Shown: positions 28,538 to 38,836, counted from the stretch's first letter. The stretch is DNA of 64,000 nt from Bifidobacterium sp. ESL0728 (GCF_029392015.1 NZ_CP113925.1:806001-870000), one strand, 5' to 3'. The notes: a model not told the origin generated them from the letters alone. Made by a program: numbers and translations.

Positions 28538-31500
28538 GTGGGTGCAGCGAATAGAGTTGACATCGTGAATGATGGCAAAGATGGGGTGCATACGATGAAC
28601 GCGACGAGTGGTGACGACAATAATCGGAAAGATCGCGCCGGAACCAATGTAGCCGGTTCTTCAATCCCGCAGGCCATCGAAGTGCGGGGCGCCCGCGTCC
28701 ACAATCTTCAGGATATCGACGTTTCCATTCCGTTGAACGAACTTGTCGGCATCGCAGGGGTTTCAGGTTCCGGCAAATCGTCGCTGGCGTTGGGCGTGCT
28801 CTATGCCGAGGGTTCGCGTCGCTATCTTGACGCGCTTTCGACCTATACCCGTCGCCGGATGACTCAGGCCGAGAAACCGCAGGTCGATTCCGTACGGTTC
28901 ATCCCGCCGGCTTTGGCGCTGCGACAGCGTCCGGACGTCGGCGGCATGCGCTCGACTTTCGGCACTTCAACGGAGACCCTGAACGTGCTGCGGTTGATGT
29001 TCTCGCGACTCGCCTCGCATCGCTGCCCGAACGGGCATTATCAGAAACCGACGCTCGATGTCGCCGCCGAAATCCCGATTCATTGCGCTGTCTGTGGCGC
29101 ACTCGTCGAACCTCCCAGCGCCGAGCAGATGGCGTTCAATTCTACCGGTGCCTGTCCGAAATGTCAGGGAACCGGAACCATTCACGAAGTCAACGATTCC
29201 GCGTTGGTTCCTGACGAAAACCTCACCATCGACGAAGGTGCCGTCGTGCCGTGGCGCACGTTCGGTTTCAACGTCCAGCCCGATATCGTCCGCGAATTCG
29301 GGGTGCGCACCGATGTTCCGTTCAAGGAACTGACCGACAAGGAACGTGACGTCGTTTTCAATGGGCCGGAGGAGAAGAAGCCGATTACCATCACTTCGAT
29401 CAAAGGCGTGCACCATATCGACTTCACGTTCCGCAACGCGAGGTTGACGGTGACCAAGGAACTCGATCGTGCCAACGACGAGAAGCGTCTGGCCAAAGTC
29501 TCGAAGTTTCTGGTCGAGAGGACTTGCCCGGATTGTGGCGGGTCGCGTTTGAATGTTGCAGCAAGAGCTCCGAAAATCGGCAAGTATAACCTTGCCGAGG
29601 TCACGGCATGGCCGTTGCGCAAGGTGCTCGAATGGGCCAAAACGGTTCCGGAATCCTTGCCGCAGGATATGCGACAGATGGCCGAAAGTCTGGTCGATAC
29701 GTTAGAGGACATGGGTCGCAGGCTCATCCAGCTTGGTTTGGGTTATTTGACACTCGATCGCGCCAGTACCACACTTTCCACCGGCGAACGGCAGCGTGCC
29801 CAGCTCTCGCGTGCAGTGCGCAACGAGACCACGGGCGTGCTATACGTGCTCGACGAGCCTTCCACCGGCTTGCATCCGGCCAATATCGAAGGACTGATTG
29901 GTGTGATGCGAGACTTGCTGGCTTCCGGCAATTCTGTGGTCTTCGTCGACCATGATGTCCACGTTCTCAACGCTGCGGATTATTTCATCGAAATGGGTCC
30001 GGGTGCCGGAAGCCGGGGTGGGCGTATACTCGCGCAAGGTGCGCCGGCTGAAATATTACATAACCCGAAGTCACGTATCGCCGGTTTTCTTGACGGTTCC
30101 CAGCCGGTAGTTGTCCGCAAACATCTCGCGCTGCCGCCGGTTTCTCCGGACTTGCGCAGGTTTATGAATATGCCAAGTCCGAATGATGAGGTCGCCAATT
30201 ATCAACGCAAAGGTGATCAACAATCGAATCATGTTCATGCAAAAGTGACTTCAGCCAAGGCTGTAACCACGCCAACGGTTGGTGATCAAGCCAATGTCTC
30301 GGCGAATGTCGCAGTGACTGATTCCCATTGGATCACCATGGCCACCGATACCATCCATACCGTGCATCCGCTGCATGTCGCCATTCCGCGCGGGCGGATG
30401 ACCGCAGTCACCGGCGTCTCAGGATCCGGTAAAACGACGATGATTCTGGAGTCGCTGATTCCCGCTTTGCAGGCGCAAGAGAACCACACGCCGCTGCCGT
30501 CACATGTTCGTTCTCTTGATGCTGCCGGCATCACACGTGTGCGCTTGGTCGATTCCACGCCCATCGGTATCAACGTTCGTTCGACGGTCGCCACCTACAC
30601 AGGCATCATGGATATGCTGCGTAAGGCATTCGCTTCTACGGCATCAGCCAAGAAGCGCAAGCTCAAGGTCTCCGCGTTTTCCTACAACACCGGAACGCTC
30701 CGTTGCCCGCAATGCGACGGTACCGGTCAGATCAGCCTCGATATCCAGTTCCTTCCTGACGTCACCATCATCTGCCCGACCTGCGAAGGACGGCGATATC
30801 GTCCGGAAGTCAACGATGTGCGGCTCGCGACGCCGACGCATCCACAAGGGTTGACGCTTCCCGAAGTGCTGGATTTGGAGGTGGACGATGCCCTCGATGT
30901 CTTTGCCCTCAATGCCGATTTTGGCTCGGCTGCGGGTTCGTCTTCTGATTCGTCTTCACGTCGTTCCTCTAACCAAAAACGGCTAACTCCGGCTGGTTCG
31001 ACTTCCGGTTTATCTTCACGTAATACATCTAATCAAAAACGGCTGTCAGCTTTGTCTGGTGCCTCAGATGCCAATGAATCTTTGAATGATTCCGATTCTG
31101 GCGATATGATCACCTTGGCCCTGCTTAAACGTATTCACAAGGCGCTGGAAACGCTTCACGACCTCGGCCTCGGCTACCTCACCTTGGGAGAAGACACCCC
31201 GAACCTTTCCGGTGGCGAAGCTCAGCGTCTCAAGCTTTCCAACGAACTCGGCAAGCGGCAGAGCACGTCGCTTTTTGTCCTTGACGAACCGACGACCGGT
31301 TTGCATCCACTGGACGTGCGTACGTTGATTGACGTCTTGCAACGCCTCATCAAAGGCGGAGCCACGGTGATCTTCATCGAGCACGACCTCGATATGATCG
31401 CCAACGCCGACTACGTCATCGACATGGGCCCAGGCGGTGGCGAGGAAGATGGTACGGTCGTCGCCACCGGCACGCCTGACGAGATTGCCGATGACCCCGC

Positions 31501-31564
31501 CAGCATCACCGGACGCTACCTGGCCCAACATCTGGCTGGTAGTGATAGCCAAGCAGCAAAGTGA
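28538..31564 (+). CDS. Class II UvrA-like ABC ATPase (UvrA2/DrrC type)
   Basis: 1008 residues with two UvrA-type ATPase halves. The first has GVSGSGKSSLALGVLYAEGSRRY and signature LSTGERQRAQLSRAV, then YVLDEPSTGLHP. The second has GVSGSGKTTMILESL and LSGGEAQRLKLSNEL, then FVLDEPTTGLHP. Zinc-finger pairs are CPQC...CPTC in the second half, and CAVC, CPKC and CPDC in the first. The UvrB-binding segment of true UvrA appears to be missing, which points to the UvrA2 group linked to DNA-damage tolerance or drug self-resistance rather than core repair. A Ser/Asn-rich linker holds a 60-bp (20-residue) duplication at 30953-31072. Start uncertain: GTG 28538, GTG 28565 or ATG 28595, none with a clear ribosome site. 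Confidence 0.85.
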   Translation: MGAANRVDIVNDGKDGVHTMNATSGDDNNRKDRAGTNVAGSSIPQAIEVRGARVHNLQDIDVSIPLNELVGIAGVSGSGKSSLALGVLYAEGSRRYLDALSTYTRRRMTQAEKPQVDSVRFIPPALALRQRPDVGGMRSTFGTSTETLNVLRLMFSRLASHRCPNGHYQKPTLDVAAEIPIHCAVCGALVEPPSAEQMAFNSTGACPKCQGTGTIHEVNDSALVPDENLTIDEGAVVPWRTFGFNVQPDIVREFGVRTDVPFKELTDKERDVVFNGPEEKKPITITSIKGVHHIDFTFRNARLTVTKELDRANDEKRLAKVSKFLVERTCPDCGGSRLNVAARAPKIGKYNLAEVTAWPLRKVLEWAKTVPESLPQDMRQMAESLVDTLEDMGRRLIQLGLGYLTLDRASTTLSTGERQRAQLSRAVRNETTGVLYVLDEPSTGLHPANIEGLIGVMRDLLASGNSVVFVDHDVHVLNAADYFIEMGPGAGSRGGRILAQGAPAEILHNPKSRIAGFLDGSQPVVVRKHLALPPVSPDLRRFMNMPSPNDEVANYQRKGDQQSNHVHAKVTSAKAVTTPTVGDQANVSANVAVTDSHWITMATDTIHTVHPLHVAIPRGRMTAVTGVSGSGKTTMILESLIPALQAQENHTPLPSHVRSLDAAGITRVRLVDSTPIGINVRSTVATYTGIMDMLRKAFASTASAKKRKLKVSAFSYNTGTLRCPQCDGTGQISLDIQFLPDVTIICPTCEGRRYRPEVNDVRLATPTHPQGLTLPEVLDLEVDDALDVFALNADFGSAAGSSSDSSSRRSSNQKRLTPAGSTSGLSSRNTSNQKRLSALSGASDANESLNDSDSGDMITLALLKRIHKALETLHDLGLGYLTLGEDTPNLSGGEAQRLKLSNELGKRQSTSLFVLDEPTTGLHPLDVRTLIDVLQRLIKGGATVIFIEHDLDMIANADYVIDMGPGGGEEDGTVVATGTPDEIADDPASITGRYLAQHLAGSDSQAAK

Positions 31565-31573
31565 AACGCTGTT

Positions 31574-32011
31574 TTATCCTTCGGTTAGTCCGTCATCGAG
31601 ATTACTGACAAACTCGTCACTGCTGATTTTGGGCACTGACGAATTGAGGAATGCCTTGGCATCGCGCGAGACAAGGCAGTCGGCCTGCCAACGCTCGGCA
31701 CATGCGCGGATAATCCCGTCTTCAAAATCTGGTTCGTCGGAATTGACTGCTGTTTTGCAAATCGCATTGTCGATTGGGAGAACTTCGAAGGCGTCGATAA
31801 ATCTGCGCATCCAATTGCGTCGTTTCGTTTCTGGCATGTCATGACGCGAGATGTAATAGGCATCTTTAAGACTTCCCGCGCAGACTGCGACATTGGGCTC
31901 GTGGCTATGGGAGACTCGCATGAAGAACGAAAATGCTGCATCCGAATTTGGGCGGTCGGTGGCCATGATATCAAGCAGAAAATTGGTATCTAGGAAAATT
32001 TTATTTTTCAC
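31574..32011 (-). CDS. PIN-domain toxin
   Basis: VapC-like ribonuclease toxin. The 145-residue protein begins VKNKIFLDTNFLLDIM with the first metal-binding Asp, has DEPDFEDGIIRACAE with the middle acidic pair, and LVSRDAKAF with the last Asp. I chose the GTG at 32011, 10 bases after AGAGGAG. It overlaps the antitoxin by 11 bases. The longer reading frame from 32038 lacks a ribosome site. RelB/DinJ-type antitoxins with a PIN partner are a known mixed arrangement. Confidence 0.85.
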   Translation of the reverse strand: MKNKIFLDTNFLLDIMATDRPNSDAAFSFFMRVSHSHEPNVAVCAGSLKDAYYISRHDMPETKRRNWMRRFIDAFEVLPIDNAICKTAVNSDEPDFEDGIIRACAERWQADCLVSRDAKAFLNSSVPKISSDEFVSNLDDGLTEG

Positions 32012-32312
32012 GGTGTGACAACTCCTCTTTGACGTCATCCGGTGTGAGTCTTCCCATATAGGAAGGCAATTTTATCGACGCCCTATCTGCCTTGGCTTCT
32101 TCAATCATTTTCTCGGGATCCATCTGATGCTTCGGGTACCCGATTTTGAACCCGGTGGGGTAGGAGGATGGCTGGAAGGGTAGCATGCCGTCGCGCACGC
32201 TCTGTTTCAGGAACATCGTGATGGCCGTGGTCATATTGAGCCCCATTTTTTCGAAAAGCTCCGCCGCGTCCTGCTTGAGTTCCGGGTCGATGTTCATCGT
32301 CAGTTTTGCCAT
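32001..32312 (-). CDS. RelB/DinJ family antitoxin
   Basis: The 103-residue protein has a ribbon-helix-helix N-terminus, AKLTMNIDPELKQDAAELFEKMGLNMTTAITMFLKQSV, which is the DinJ signature. It dimerises, binds the operon promoter and, through its C-terminal tail, neutralises the toxin. The ATG at 32312 has AGAGGACG upstream. The frame is open for 29 codons further upstream but that part has no start of quality. The tail is followed directly by the PIN gene. Confidence 0.85.
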   Translation of the reverse strand: MAKLTMNIDPELKQDAAELFEKMGLNMTTAITMFLKQSVRDGMLPFQPSSYPTGFKIGYPKHQMDPEKMIEEAKADRASIKLPSYMGRLTPDDVKEELSHREK

Positions 32313-32802
32313 GTCGTCCTCTTTGAAGTTCCGTACCGTATTTTTCGGTATCTTCAGTATAGGACGAGTAGCAGTATGTTGTATAGTCAATGTACCCATA
32401 ATAACCTTCCAATAGCCGTATCATTTCTCTTATTCATCAAGTCTATTGGTGCTATACGCCTCGATGCAAGCTGAAACGGGTACTGTGGTCGGATGCTCGA
32501 AACCCTTGGAACGAAGCCGATTTGAGTATCAAAAAGCGGTGTGGATAACTATTTTCTTATCCACACCGCCATGTACAAGCCAAAACCTCGGTTGAGCTAT
32601 ATTGAATCCAGCTCGATCTGGGTTTCGGTTCTGCGTCCCGAGTCGGGTCCAAAACCTGATTCAGTCGTTTGCAACAGACTCGGGTTCCTATTTCGCCTGA
32701 TTCAGGTTTCGGTTTTATCTCGCCTCAGCTGCGTTCACTTTGTGTAGAGACTCGGTCTTGGTTGAGTTCCATCCCCGGACTCAGCCCAGCCCCGGCTCCA
32801 GC
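32313..32802. other. 490-bp non-coding region with a dispersed intergenic element
   Basis: It lies between the antitoxin (5' end) and msrAB (3' end). It carries the 22-mer shared with 21993-22014 (here 32478-32499), TTTGAGTATCAAAAA (32521-32535, also in the loop at 22176), and the DnaA-box hairpin listed separately. Further on (32600-32790) come degenerate CTGATTCAGGTTT / AACCTGATTCAG inverted repeats and several CTCGG/GACTCGG repeats. I see no gene; the reading frame at 32541 has no coding character. Confidence 0.55.
32536..32569. repeat. Hairpin made of two inverted consensus DnaA boxes
   Basis: GCGGTGTGGATAA (32536-32548) pairs perfectly with TTATCCACACCGC (32557-32569) around an 8-base loop. 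Each arm contains the exact 9-mer TGTGGATAA/TTATCCACA. There is no T-tract, so it is not a typical terminator. Confidence 0.65.
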
Positions 32803-33855
32803 TCACTGAGCGCTGTCGAGCAGCTTCAGATACTTGCCGTACCCCTGCGTTTCCATCTGGTCGCGCGGCACGAAACGCAGCGAGGCCGAGTTCATGCAGT
32901 AGCGCAGCCCTCCGCGCTCCTGTGGTCCGTCATCGAAGACGTGGCCCAGATGAATCTGCGAGTTGGCGGTGCGGATTTCGATGCGCGGCCGGCCGGGAAG
33001 TTTGGTGTCGCGGTGCTCGGTCAGGGCAGACGCGTCGATCGGCTTCGAGAACGCCGGCCAGCCGCAGCCTGCGTCGAACTTGTCAGTGGAAAGGAACAGC
33101 GGTTCGCCGCTCACGACGTCCACGTAGATGCCGGGCTCGAAGTTCTGGTCGTATTTGTTGGTAAACGGACGCTCTGTAGCGGCCTCCTGGGTGACCGCAT
33201 ACTGCTCCGGGTCGAGATCCCAGACGCGCTCGATATAACGCTGGCGCTTGCCGACGTTCAGGAGTTTGGCCACCGGAATATGGCAGTATCCGCCGGGGTT
33301 CTTGTCAAGATAATCCTGATGGTAGGTCTCGGCGGGGTAGAAGTTGCGCAGCGGCTCGACAATCACCGCTGGTTCGCGTCCCTCACGTGCCGCAAGCTGT
33401 TGCAAAGCCTTCTCGTATATGGCCTTCTGCACTTCGTCAAGGCAAAACATGGCACTTCGGTACTGCCGTCCGGTGTCGTTGCCCTGCTGATTCACTGAGA
33501 ACGGGTCGATGACGTCCAAAAACAGCAGCGTCAGCGTCCGCAAGGTTACGCGTTTCGTGTCATAGCTCACGCGCACGGTCTCCGCTGCGTCGGTGGCCCC
33601 GGAGCAGACCTCTTCATACGTTGGGTTCGCCTTGCGAGACTGCGCGTAGCCGACCTGCGTGTCGGTGACCCCATCGACGCCTTGGAAATACCGTTCGATG
33701 CCCCAGAAACACCCGCCGGCGAAGTAAGCGGTCTGGGTCTCCGCGCTGGTCGTGTTCCCATTTTGGTTTTCGTTTTTTGCCATATTGTTATCCTTGCCCG
33801 CCTTTGTTTCCGTGGTTCCGGCCGCCATGCCCGAGAAATCGTCTGTGCTCGTCAT
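32803..33855 (-). CDS. msrAB: Fused peptide methionine sulfoxide reductase MsrA-MsrB
   Basis: Repairs both stereoisomers of oxidised methionine. The MsrA domain comes first: [14 protein letters not shown] with the catalytic Cys, [25 protein letters not shown]. MsrB follows with [45 protein letters not shown], the last Cys being catalytic. I chose the ATG at 33855, with GGAGGAG upstream, giving 350 residues, over the 5' extension of 44 codons. It adds oxidative-stress capacity, in line with the oxidase and flavin reductases elsewhere in the window. Confidence 0.93.
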   Translation of the reverse strand: MTSTDDFSGMAAGTTETKAGKDNNMAKNENQNGNTTSAETQTAYFAGGCFWGIERYFQGVDGVTDTQVGYAQSRKANPTYEEVCSGATDAAETVRVSYDTKRVTLRTLTLLFLDVIDPFSVNQQGNDTGRQYRSAMFCLDEVQKAIYEKALQQLAAREGREPAVIVEPLRNFYPAETYHQDYLDKNPGGYCHIPVAKLLNVGKRQRYIERVWDLDPEQYAVTQEAATERPFTNKYDQNFEPGIYVDVVSGEPLFLSTDKFDAGCGWPAFSKPIDASALTEHRDTKLPGRPRIEIRTANSQIHLGHVFDDGPQERGGLRYCMNSASLRFVPRDQMETQGYGKYLKLLDSAQ

Positions 33856-34156
33856 ATCTCCTCCATATCCATTTCCTGCTGTTTCCGTTATTCGCGCATT
33901 GCTCACAGTGTGCCACAAATCTGCCCAAAAGGATATAGAACGTTCAGTCAAAGCTGAAAGGTTGCGTTTCCCGGTGTTTTCTCGCATTTTCTGTGGTTTC
34001 CCATCATATTTTGTGCTGGCTTAACTGATTCCTCAGACTGTTCTTTTGCGATATTTTTATTCTGTTTCTCCTTATTTCGTCCCTTTGAAAGAAACAGCAT
34101 TTCACCGGAATTTGAAAAGGGGTAGGATAGAACTTTGCGGTCTTTGATATTTGACG
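33856..34156. other. Divergent intergenic region, AT-rich, no gene seen
   Basis: 301 bases between msrAB (-) and the SNF2 gene (+). It must hold the two promoters. I see no strong hairpin, repeat or conserved reading frame. GGGGTAGGATAGAAC near 34120 may be part of the SNF2 gene leader. Confidence 0.5.
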
Positions 34157-37100
34157 ATGATATCTGACGATATTGAAACCAGCGAAAATCTGACATTGAA
34201 TTGGCGGCGAAAAGGGGAACGCGATTTGGATTGGCATGCGTCGGTGTACGGGTCGAGGACTGGGAGCTCGGGGGGATTCGGGCTTGGATCAGGTTCCGAC
34301 GACGATACGTTCGGCGGGATTGCTGACCCTGACGGCGGCGTGACCTTCGGTGCGGCCGAGCCGGCGGTGCCCGAAAAGGTCTTGCGACAGCGTGGAGGCA
34401 AGGCTTTCTACCGTGCCTATGAGGTCATTTCCAGCGGGCGTATGCACAATCTGACCTGCACGCCCGGCGAGGACGGTACGTTGCTGGCTGCTTCCGTGGA
34501 GCCGGCGGACGAATTCGCGGACGATTACGCGGTGAGTGCCCGCATCGATGAGAATCATGGTGAAATCATCGACTCGTATTGCACATGCCCGGCGTTCGGC
34601 CGTTTCGGAACTATTTGCAAGCATGTCATCGCATTGATTATGCAATACAATGACACGCCGCAAAAGTTCGAGGAGCGGGGCAACGGTGTCGCGGCAACGG
34701 GAGCGCGGGGCGGCGCGGGAATCGGCGCTCGCCGTCAGAAGGTTGTTCGTCGCACCTCGCGTGTGCTGCGCTCGTTCATGCAGCAGGAGGATACCCAGCT
34801 TCAAGAGCAGGCCAAAAACCGTCAGCTGGATTTGCTCAAGGAGGTCAGCAGCCGAGCCTCCGGCGACATCGGCAGCGGGGTGGCGCTGAGCCGTCACATG
34901 CCCATCGGCTCGGTCGTGCTGCGCCCGATGCTCGAAAATTCGGGCCGCGACTGGTATCTGCGCCTGCATATCGCCGTTCCGTCCAAAGGCATTTCCTACG
35001 TCGTCAAGGACGTGCGTGCGTTGGTCGAGGCCGTGCAACACCGAGAATTCGTCACGTATGGTAAAAAGCTGGCGTTTGTGCATTCCCGCGATTCGTTCGA
35101 CGAACGTTCACGCTCGATTCTGGCCATTCTCGGCCGTGCCATCGAGATTCGCAAAAGCGTTTCCGGCGATTACGAGTTTTATCAGAGCAAAGCGGAAGCC
35201 CAAGAAATGCGGCTTTCCGACGACGAGACCGCGGAACTACTGGATTTGTTCGTCGACGCCGACGCGACGTTGGACTACGTACCGCTTCACGGCAATTTCG
35301 CCTCGGCGGTTCCGGTTCGCGTTGTCGAAGGTGACCCTGATTTGGGCCTTGAGGTCGTTCGTGCCGATGACGAGGATGGTGAGACGGATGGTTCAACGTC
35401 AGCGTCGATTCAAAAATCTACGAGACAAAAAGATGATAAATCGTCGCAAAAATATGGTTATGTTATTCGTCATTCCCTGAATATTCAGAAATTCATTATT
35501 GGGCGAGGCTCGTCGTTTGTAGTCGCCGGGTCACCGGCGAGTGGTTCGTTTAATTTGGACACGCCTGAGATTCACCGTTGTTCCAGTGCCATGACCACGA
35601 ACCGCAACCTGCTGGGAGTGCTCTGCGCTTCAGACGAACGCGGCGATCTGTATTTGAGCGGCGATGATATCGAGGAATTTTCGCGCACGGTACTGCCCGC
35701 ACTCGACCCAATTCCTGCGGGGAACGCCGGTAATGCTGACGGAGCTGGTAATTCGAATAACGCCGACGACATTGACAACGCTGCCAATGATACCGATTCC
35801 GAAGGTAATTCCTTATCCGGCAAAACCAATGTGGACGATCCGTCGGCGGATAAACCGTCGCAAGATGGTATGAGCAAAGGCGATTCAGAAAATCCGTCGC
35901 AAAACGGGATGGACGTATCTGATTCCAATAATCTGGTGCAAAGCGATACTGGCAAGACTCCGTCAAATGGATTATTGCAAAACGGTGCGAGTGCGACTTC
36001 CGATACAGATTCTGCAGTAACCGACGATTTGACGCCGAACACTTCGCGGGGCACCTCACATCATGGTATCGCCGTCAAGCTGCCGCCCGAACTGATCAAA
36101 ATGCGCCGCGTGCCCTGCCATATCGAGACGTATCTCGACCGGGACAAGAACGGCATCACCTGCGACGTGCAGGCGCGTTACGGCGACGAACGTTTCCATG
36201 TCTTCTCAGGTATTGGTCCCAACGAGCCTGTTGCGCGCGACCGTGAAACCGAGCGCCTGGCCGTTGAAGCCGTGCGCCAGTATTTCCCGATGCCCGACGG
36301 TCCGATTGCGCGCATCAAGGAAGACAACGACAAGGCGATTTACAAGCTGCTGAACGAGGGGCTACCGGTCTTGCGAGGCCTCGGCGAGGTGTTCTCCACG
36401 CCGAGTTTCGACGGACTCACCTCTTCGCCGCATCCCGTTTTTAAGATCGGCCTGTCCATCAAGTCCGGCCTGGTTGAGATCTCGCCGATTGCCGACGAAA
36501 TCGACCCGTCCGAAGTGCCGGCATTACTCAACAGCTACCGCAAGCGTCGCAAGTTCCACCGCCTGCGCAACGGCGCTTTCGTCAACATGGCTGACGTCGA
36601 CACCAGCAAGCTCGACGAGGTCAGCAGTGACTTGGGGCTGAAGCCGGTCGACCTCGATTCCGGCGCCGTTTCCGTGCCCGCTTACGAGGCCTATTACCTT
36701 GACAATGAAGCTGAAGACAGCGATAAAAGCGACGAGTTCCGCAGCTATTTGAACGATTTGCGCGTCATCGACCCGAAGATTTACAAGGTGCCGAAGTCGC
36801 TCGCGCGCGTGCTGCGCCCGTATCAGGTCGAGGGATTCCGCTGGCTCAACGCCGTGGCCGACAAAGGTTTCGGCGGTATTCTTGCCGATGAGATGGGCTT
36901 GGGCAAGACTGTGCAGATGCTTTCGTATCTGGTTGCGCGGCGTGACGAACAACGCCAAATCGGCCCGAACCTCATCGTTTGCCCGGCGTCTCTGGTCTAT
37001 AACTGGGCCGCGGAATGCGCCAAATTCGCTCCCGAACTCAGCGTGCAGGTGCTTGCCGGTTCCAAGGCCGAACGCCGCGCGATGCTCAAGAATACGAAAG

Positions 37101-38836
37101 CTTGGTACGAAGGTAGAAAAGCGGCTAGTGCTGGTAGATCTGGAACGGGAATCAGTTATAACAAGTCTCGTAATTCTGGTTCGAATACCGACAAATCCGA
37201 GCGTCTGACTGTTAATCAGAATGTCTCCGGGGTGCAGCAGGCGAGTTTTGATATTTCGATGGATGATTCGGACCTTCTGAAGCGCAATCAGGTGCTCTAT
37301 GGTTCGGATGACGAGCTACTGACTTCTAATCTGTCAGTCTCGGGGAAGCGGAGTGGTAATTCTAATTCGTTGGTTTCGGGAAATCCGCAGTCTCATAATC
37401 CGTCGGTTTCCGCCGCACGCGTCGGTAGCGGTAATACTGTTGCATCCGCTGCAGTGGATGACGACGGGTGGCAAAGCGCCGATAGCCCGCAGCCGCTTGA
37501 AGATGACGAAACTGACACGCCACAATGGGTTGCGCCTGACGTGCTGATTACTTCATATGACTTGCTGCGCCGCGATATCGACGATTACGATGGCCTCCAA
37601 TGCTATTGTATGACGCTTGACGAGGCGCAATATATCAAGAACCACGCCACCAAATCCGCCCGTGCCGTGCGAACCGTGACCGCACGACACCGTTTCGCCC
37701 TGACCGGCACGCCGATCGAAAATCGGCTTTCCGAGCTGTGGAGCATCTTCGATTTCCTGATGCCTGGCATGCTCGGGGCCTACAAGCACTTCCGCGACCG
37801 CTTCGAAATGCCGATTCTCTCCGGCGACGAAAACGCGCAGGCCAAACTGCAGGCGTTCGTCGGCCCATTCATTCTGCGGCGTTTGAAGTCGCAGGTTCTG
37901 AAGGATCTGCCCGACAAGATCGAAAACGTCATCACCGTCCAGCTGGAAGGGGAACAGCGCAGGCTTTACGCCGCGCTCGAGCAGCAGCTGCGTGCGACGC
38001 TCAACAAGCAGCGCGACATCGAATACAAGACCGGCAAGATTCAGATTTTGGCCCAGCTCACCCGCCTGCGTCAGGCCTGTTGCGACCCGCGACTGCTCTT
38101 CAGCAATGTCGGCAGCAACGTCGTCAAGAAGGACGCGCACGTCTGGGGTGCACCGAGTCGTGAGGTCGAGCGTGCCGATGACGAGCCGATTGACGAGCTC
38201 AGCGAAACCGCTGATGCGTCGGCGAACGCGATTGTAGGGAATGACGGTTCAACGGCTCACAATGCTTCTGACACTTCGAAATCCGGAACGTCCGCCAAAC
38301 CTCGCAAGGTCACGTCCGCCAAGCTCGACGCCATCGAGGAACTGGTCTCCAGCTGTCAGGACGCCGGCCGCAAGATGCTGATTTTCTCACAGTTCACCAG
38401 CTTCCTCGACCTGATCGCCGAGCGTCTGCGCAAGAACGGTGTCGCCTACAACGTCATCACCGGTGCCACCCCCAAGCGCAAGCGTCTCGAGCTGGTCGAC
38501 CAGTTCAACTCCGACGACACTCCCGTTTTCCTGATTTCTCTGAAGGCCGGCAACACGGGCCTGAACCTCACGGGCGCCTGCGTGGTGGTGCATGCCGACC
38601 CGTGGTGGAACGCTGCCGCGCAGGAGCAGGCCACCGACCGCGCTCATCGCATCGGCCAGACCCAGGACGTCAACGTCTATCAGATCGTCGCCAAAGACAC
38701 CATCGAGGAGCGCATCCTCAAAATGCAGCAGTCCAAGAGCGATCTCGCCCATCGTTTCGTAGACAACGCCGGCACCGGCACTTCCGCCGGCATCTCGAAC
38801 CTCACCAAGGACGATTTGTTGCAGTTGTTGGGGTAG
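34157..38836 (+). CDS. SWIM zinc-finger SNF2-family helicase, very large
   Basis: DNA-translocating ATPase of the bacterial SNF2/RapA-like group. Order: disordered N-terminus; SWIM zinc finger (SYCTCPAFGRFGTICKHVIA, about residues 138-157); a bacterial SNF2-associated domain; helicase core from about residue 870 with ILADEMGLGKTVQM, TSYDLLRRDI, LDEAQYIKN, ALTGTPIENRLSELW; C-terminal lobe with GNTGLNLTGACVVVHADPWWNAAAQEQATDRAHRIGQ. Two long Ser/Asn/Asp-rich inserts (about 500-620 and 990-1110) with AT-richer codons break the core. 1559 residues is unusually long. The ATG 34157 is chosen over the TTG 6 bases upstream. It sits at the left edge of the defence island. Confidence 0.88.
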   Translation: MISDDIETSENLTLNWRRKGERDLDWHASVYGSRTGSSGGFGLGSGSDDDTFGGIADPDGGVTFGAAEPAVPEKVLRQRGGKAFYRAYEVISSGRMHNLTCTPGEDGTLLAASVEPADEFADDYAVSARIDENHGEIIDSYCTCPAFGRFGTICKHVIALIMQYNDTPQKFEERGNGVAATGARGGAGIGARRQKVVRRTSRVLRSFMQQEDTQLQEQAKNRQLDLLKEVSSRASGDIGSGVALSRHMPIGSVVLRPMLENSGRDWYLRLHIAVPSKGISYVVKDVRALVEAVQHREFVTYGKKLAFVHSRDSFDERSRSILAILGRAIEIRKSVSGDYEFYQSKAEAQEMRLSDDETAELLDLFVDADATLDYVPLHGNFASAVPVRVVEGDPDLGLEVVRADDEDGETDGSTSASIQKSTRQKDDKSSQKYGYVIRHSLNIQKFIIGRGSSFVVAGSPASGSFNLDTPEIHRCSSAMTTNRNLLGVLCASDERGDLYLSGDDIEEFSRTVLPALDPIPAGNAGNADGAGNSNNADDIDNAANDTDSEGNSLSGKTNVDDPSADKPSQDGMSKGDSENPSQNGMDVSDSNNLVQSDTGKTPSNGLLQNGASATSDTDSAVTDDLTPNTSRGTSHHGIAVKLPPELIKMRRVPCHIETYLDRDKNGITCDVQARYGDERFHVFSGIGPNEPVARDRETERLAVEAVRQYFPMPDGPIARIKEDNDKAIYKLLNEGLPVLRGLGEVFSTPSFDGLTSSPHPVFKIGLSIKSGLVEISPIADEIDPSEVPALLNSYRKRRKFHRLRNGAFVNMADVDTSKLDEVSSDLGLKPVDLDSGAVSVPAYEAYYLDNEAEDSDKSDEFRSYLNDLRVIDPKIYKVPKSLARVLRPYQVEGFRWLNAVADKGFGGILADEMGLGKTVQMLSYLVARRDEQRQIGPNLIVCPASLVYNWAAECAKFAPELSVQVLAGSKAERRAMLKNTKAWYEGRKAASAGRSGTGISYNKSRNSGSNTDKSERLTVNQNVSGVQQASFDISMDDSDLLKRNQVLYGSDDELLTSNLSVSGKRSGNSNSLVSGNPQSHNPSVSAARVGSGNTVASAAVDDDGWQSADSPQPLEDDETDTPQWVAPDVLITSYDLLRRDIDDYDGLQCYCMTLDEAQYIKNHATKSARAVRTVTARHRFALTGTPIENRLSELWSIFDFLMPGMLGAYKHFRDRFEMPILSGDENAQAKLQAFVGPFILRRLKSQVLKDLPDKIENVITVQLEGEQRRLYAALEQQLRATLNKQRDIEYKTGKIQILAQLTRLRQACCDPRLLFSNVGSNVVKKDAHVWGAPSREVERADDEPIDELSETADASANAIVGNDGSTAHNASDTSKSGTSAKPRKVTSAKLDAIEELVSSCQDAGRKMLIFSQFTSFLDLIAERLRKNGVAYNVITGATPKRKRLELVDQFNSDDTPVFLISLKAGNTGLNLTGACVVVHADPWWNAAAQEQATDRAHRIGQTQDVNVYQIVAKDTIEERILKMQQSKSDLAHRFVDNAGTGTSAGISNLTKDDLLQLLG

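Noticed and set aside
32541-32747. Small protein gene of 68 codons
   Set aside because: It runs through the DnaA-box hairpin and repeats, lacks a ribosome site and has no coding bias.
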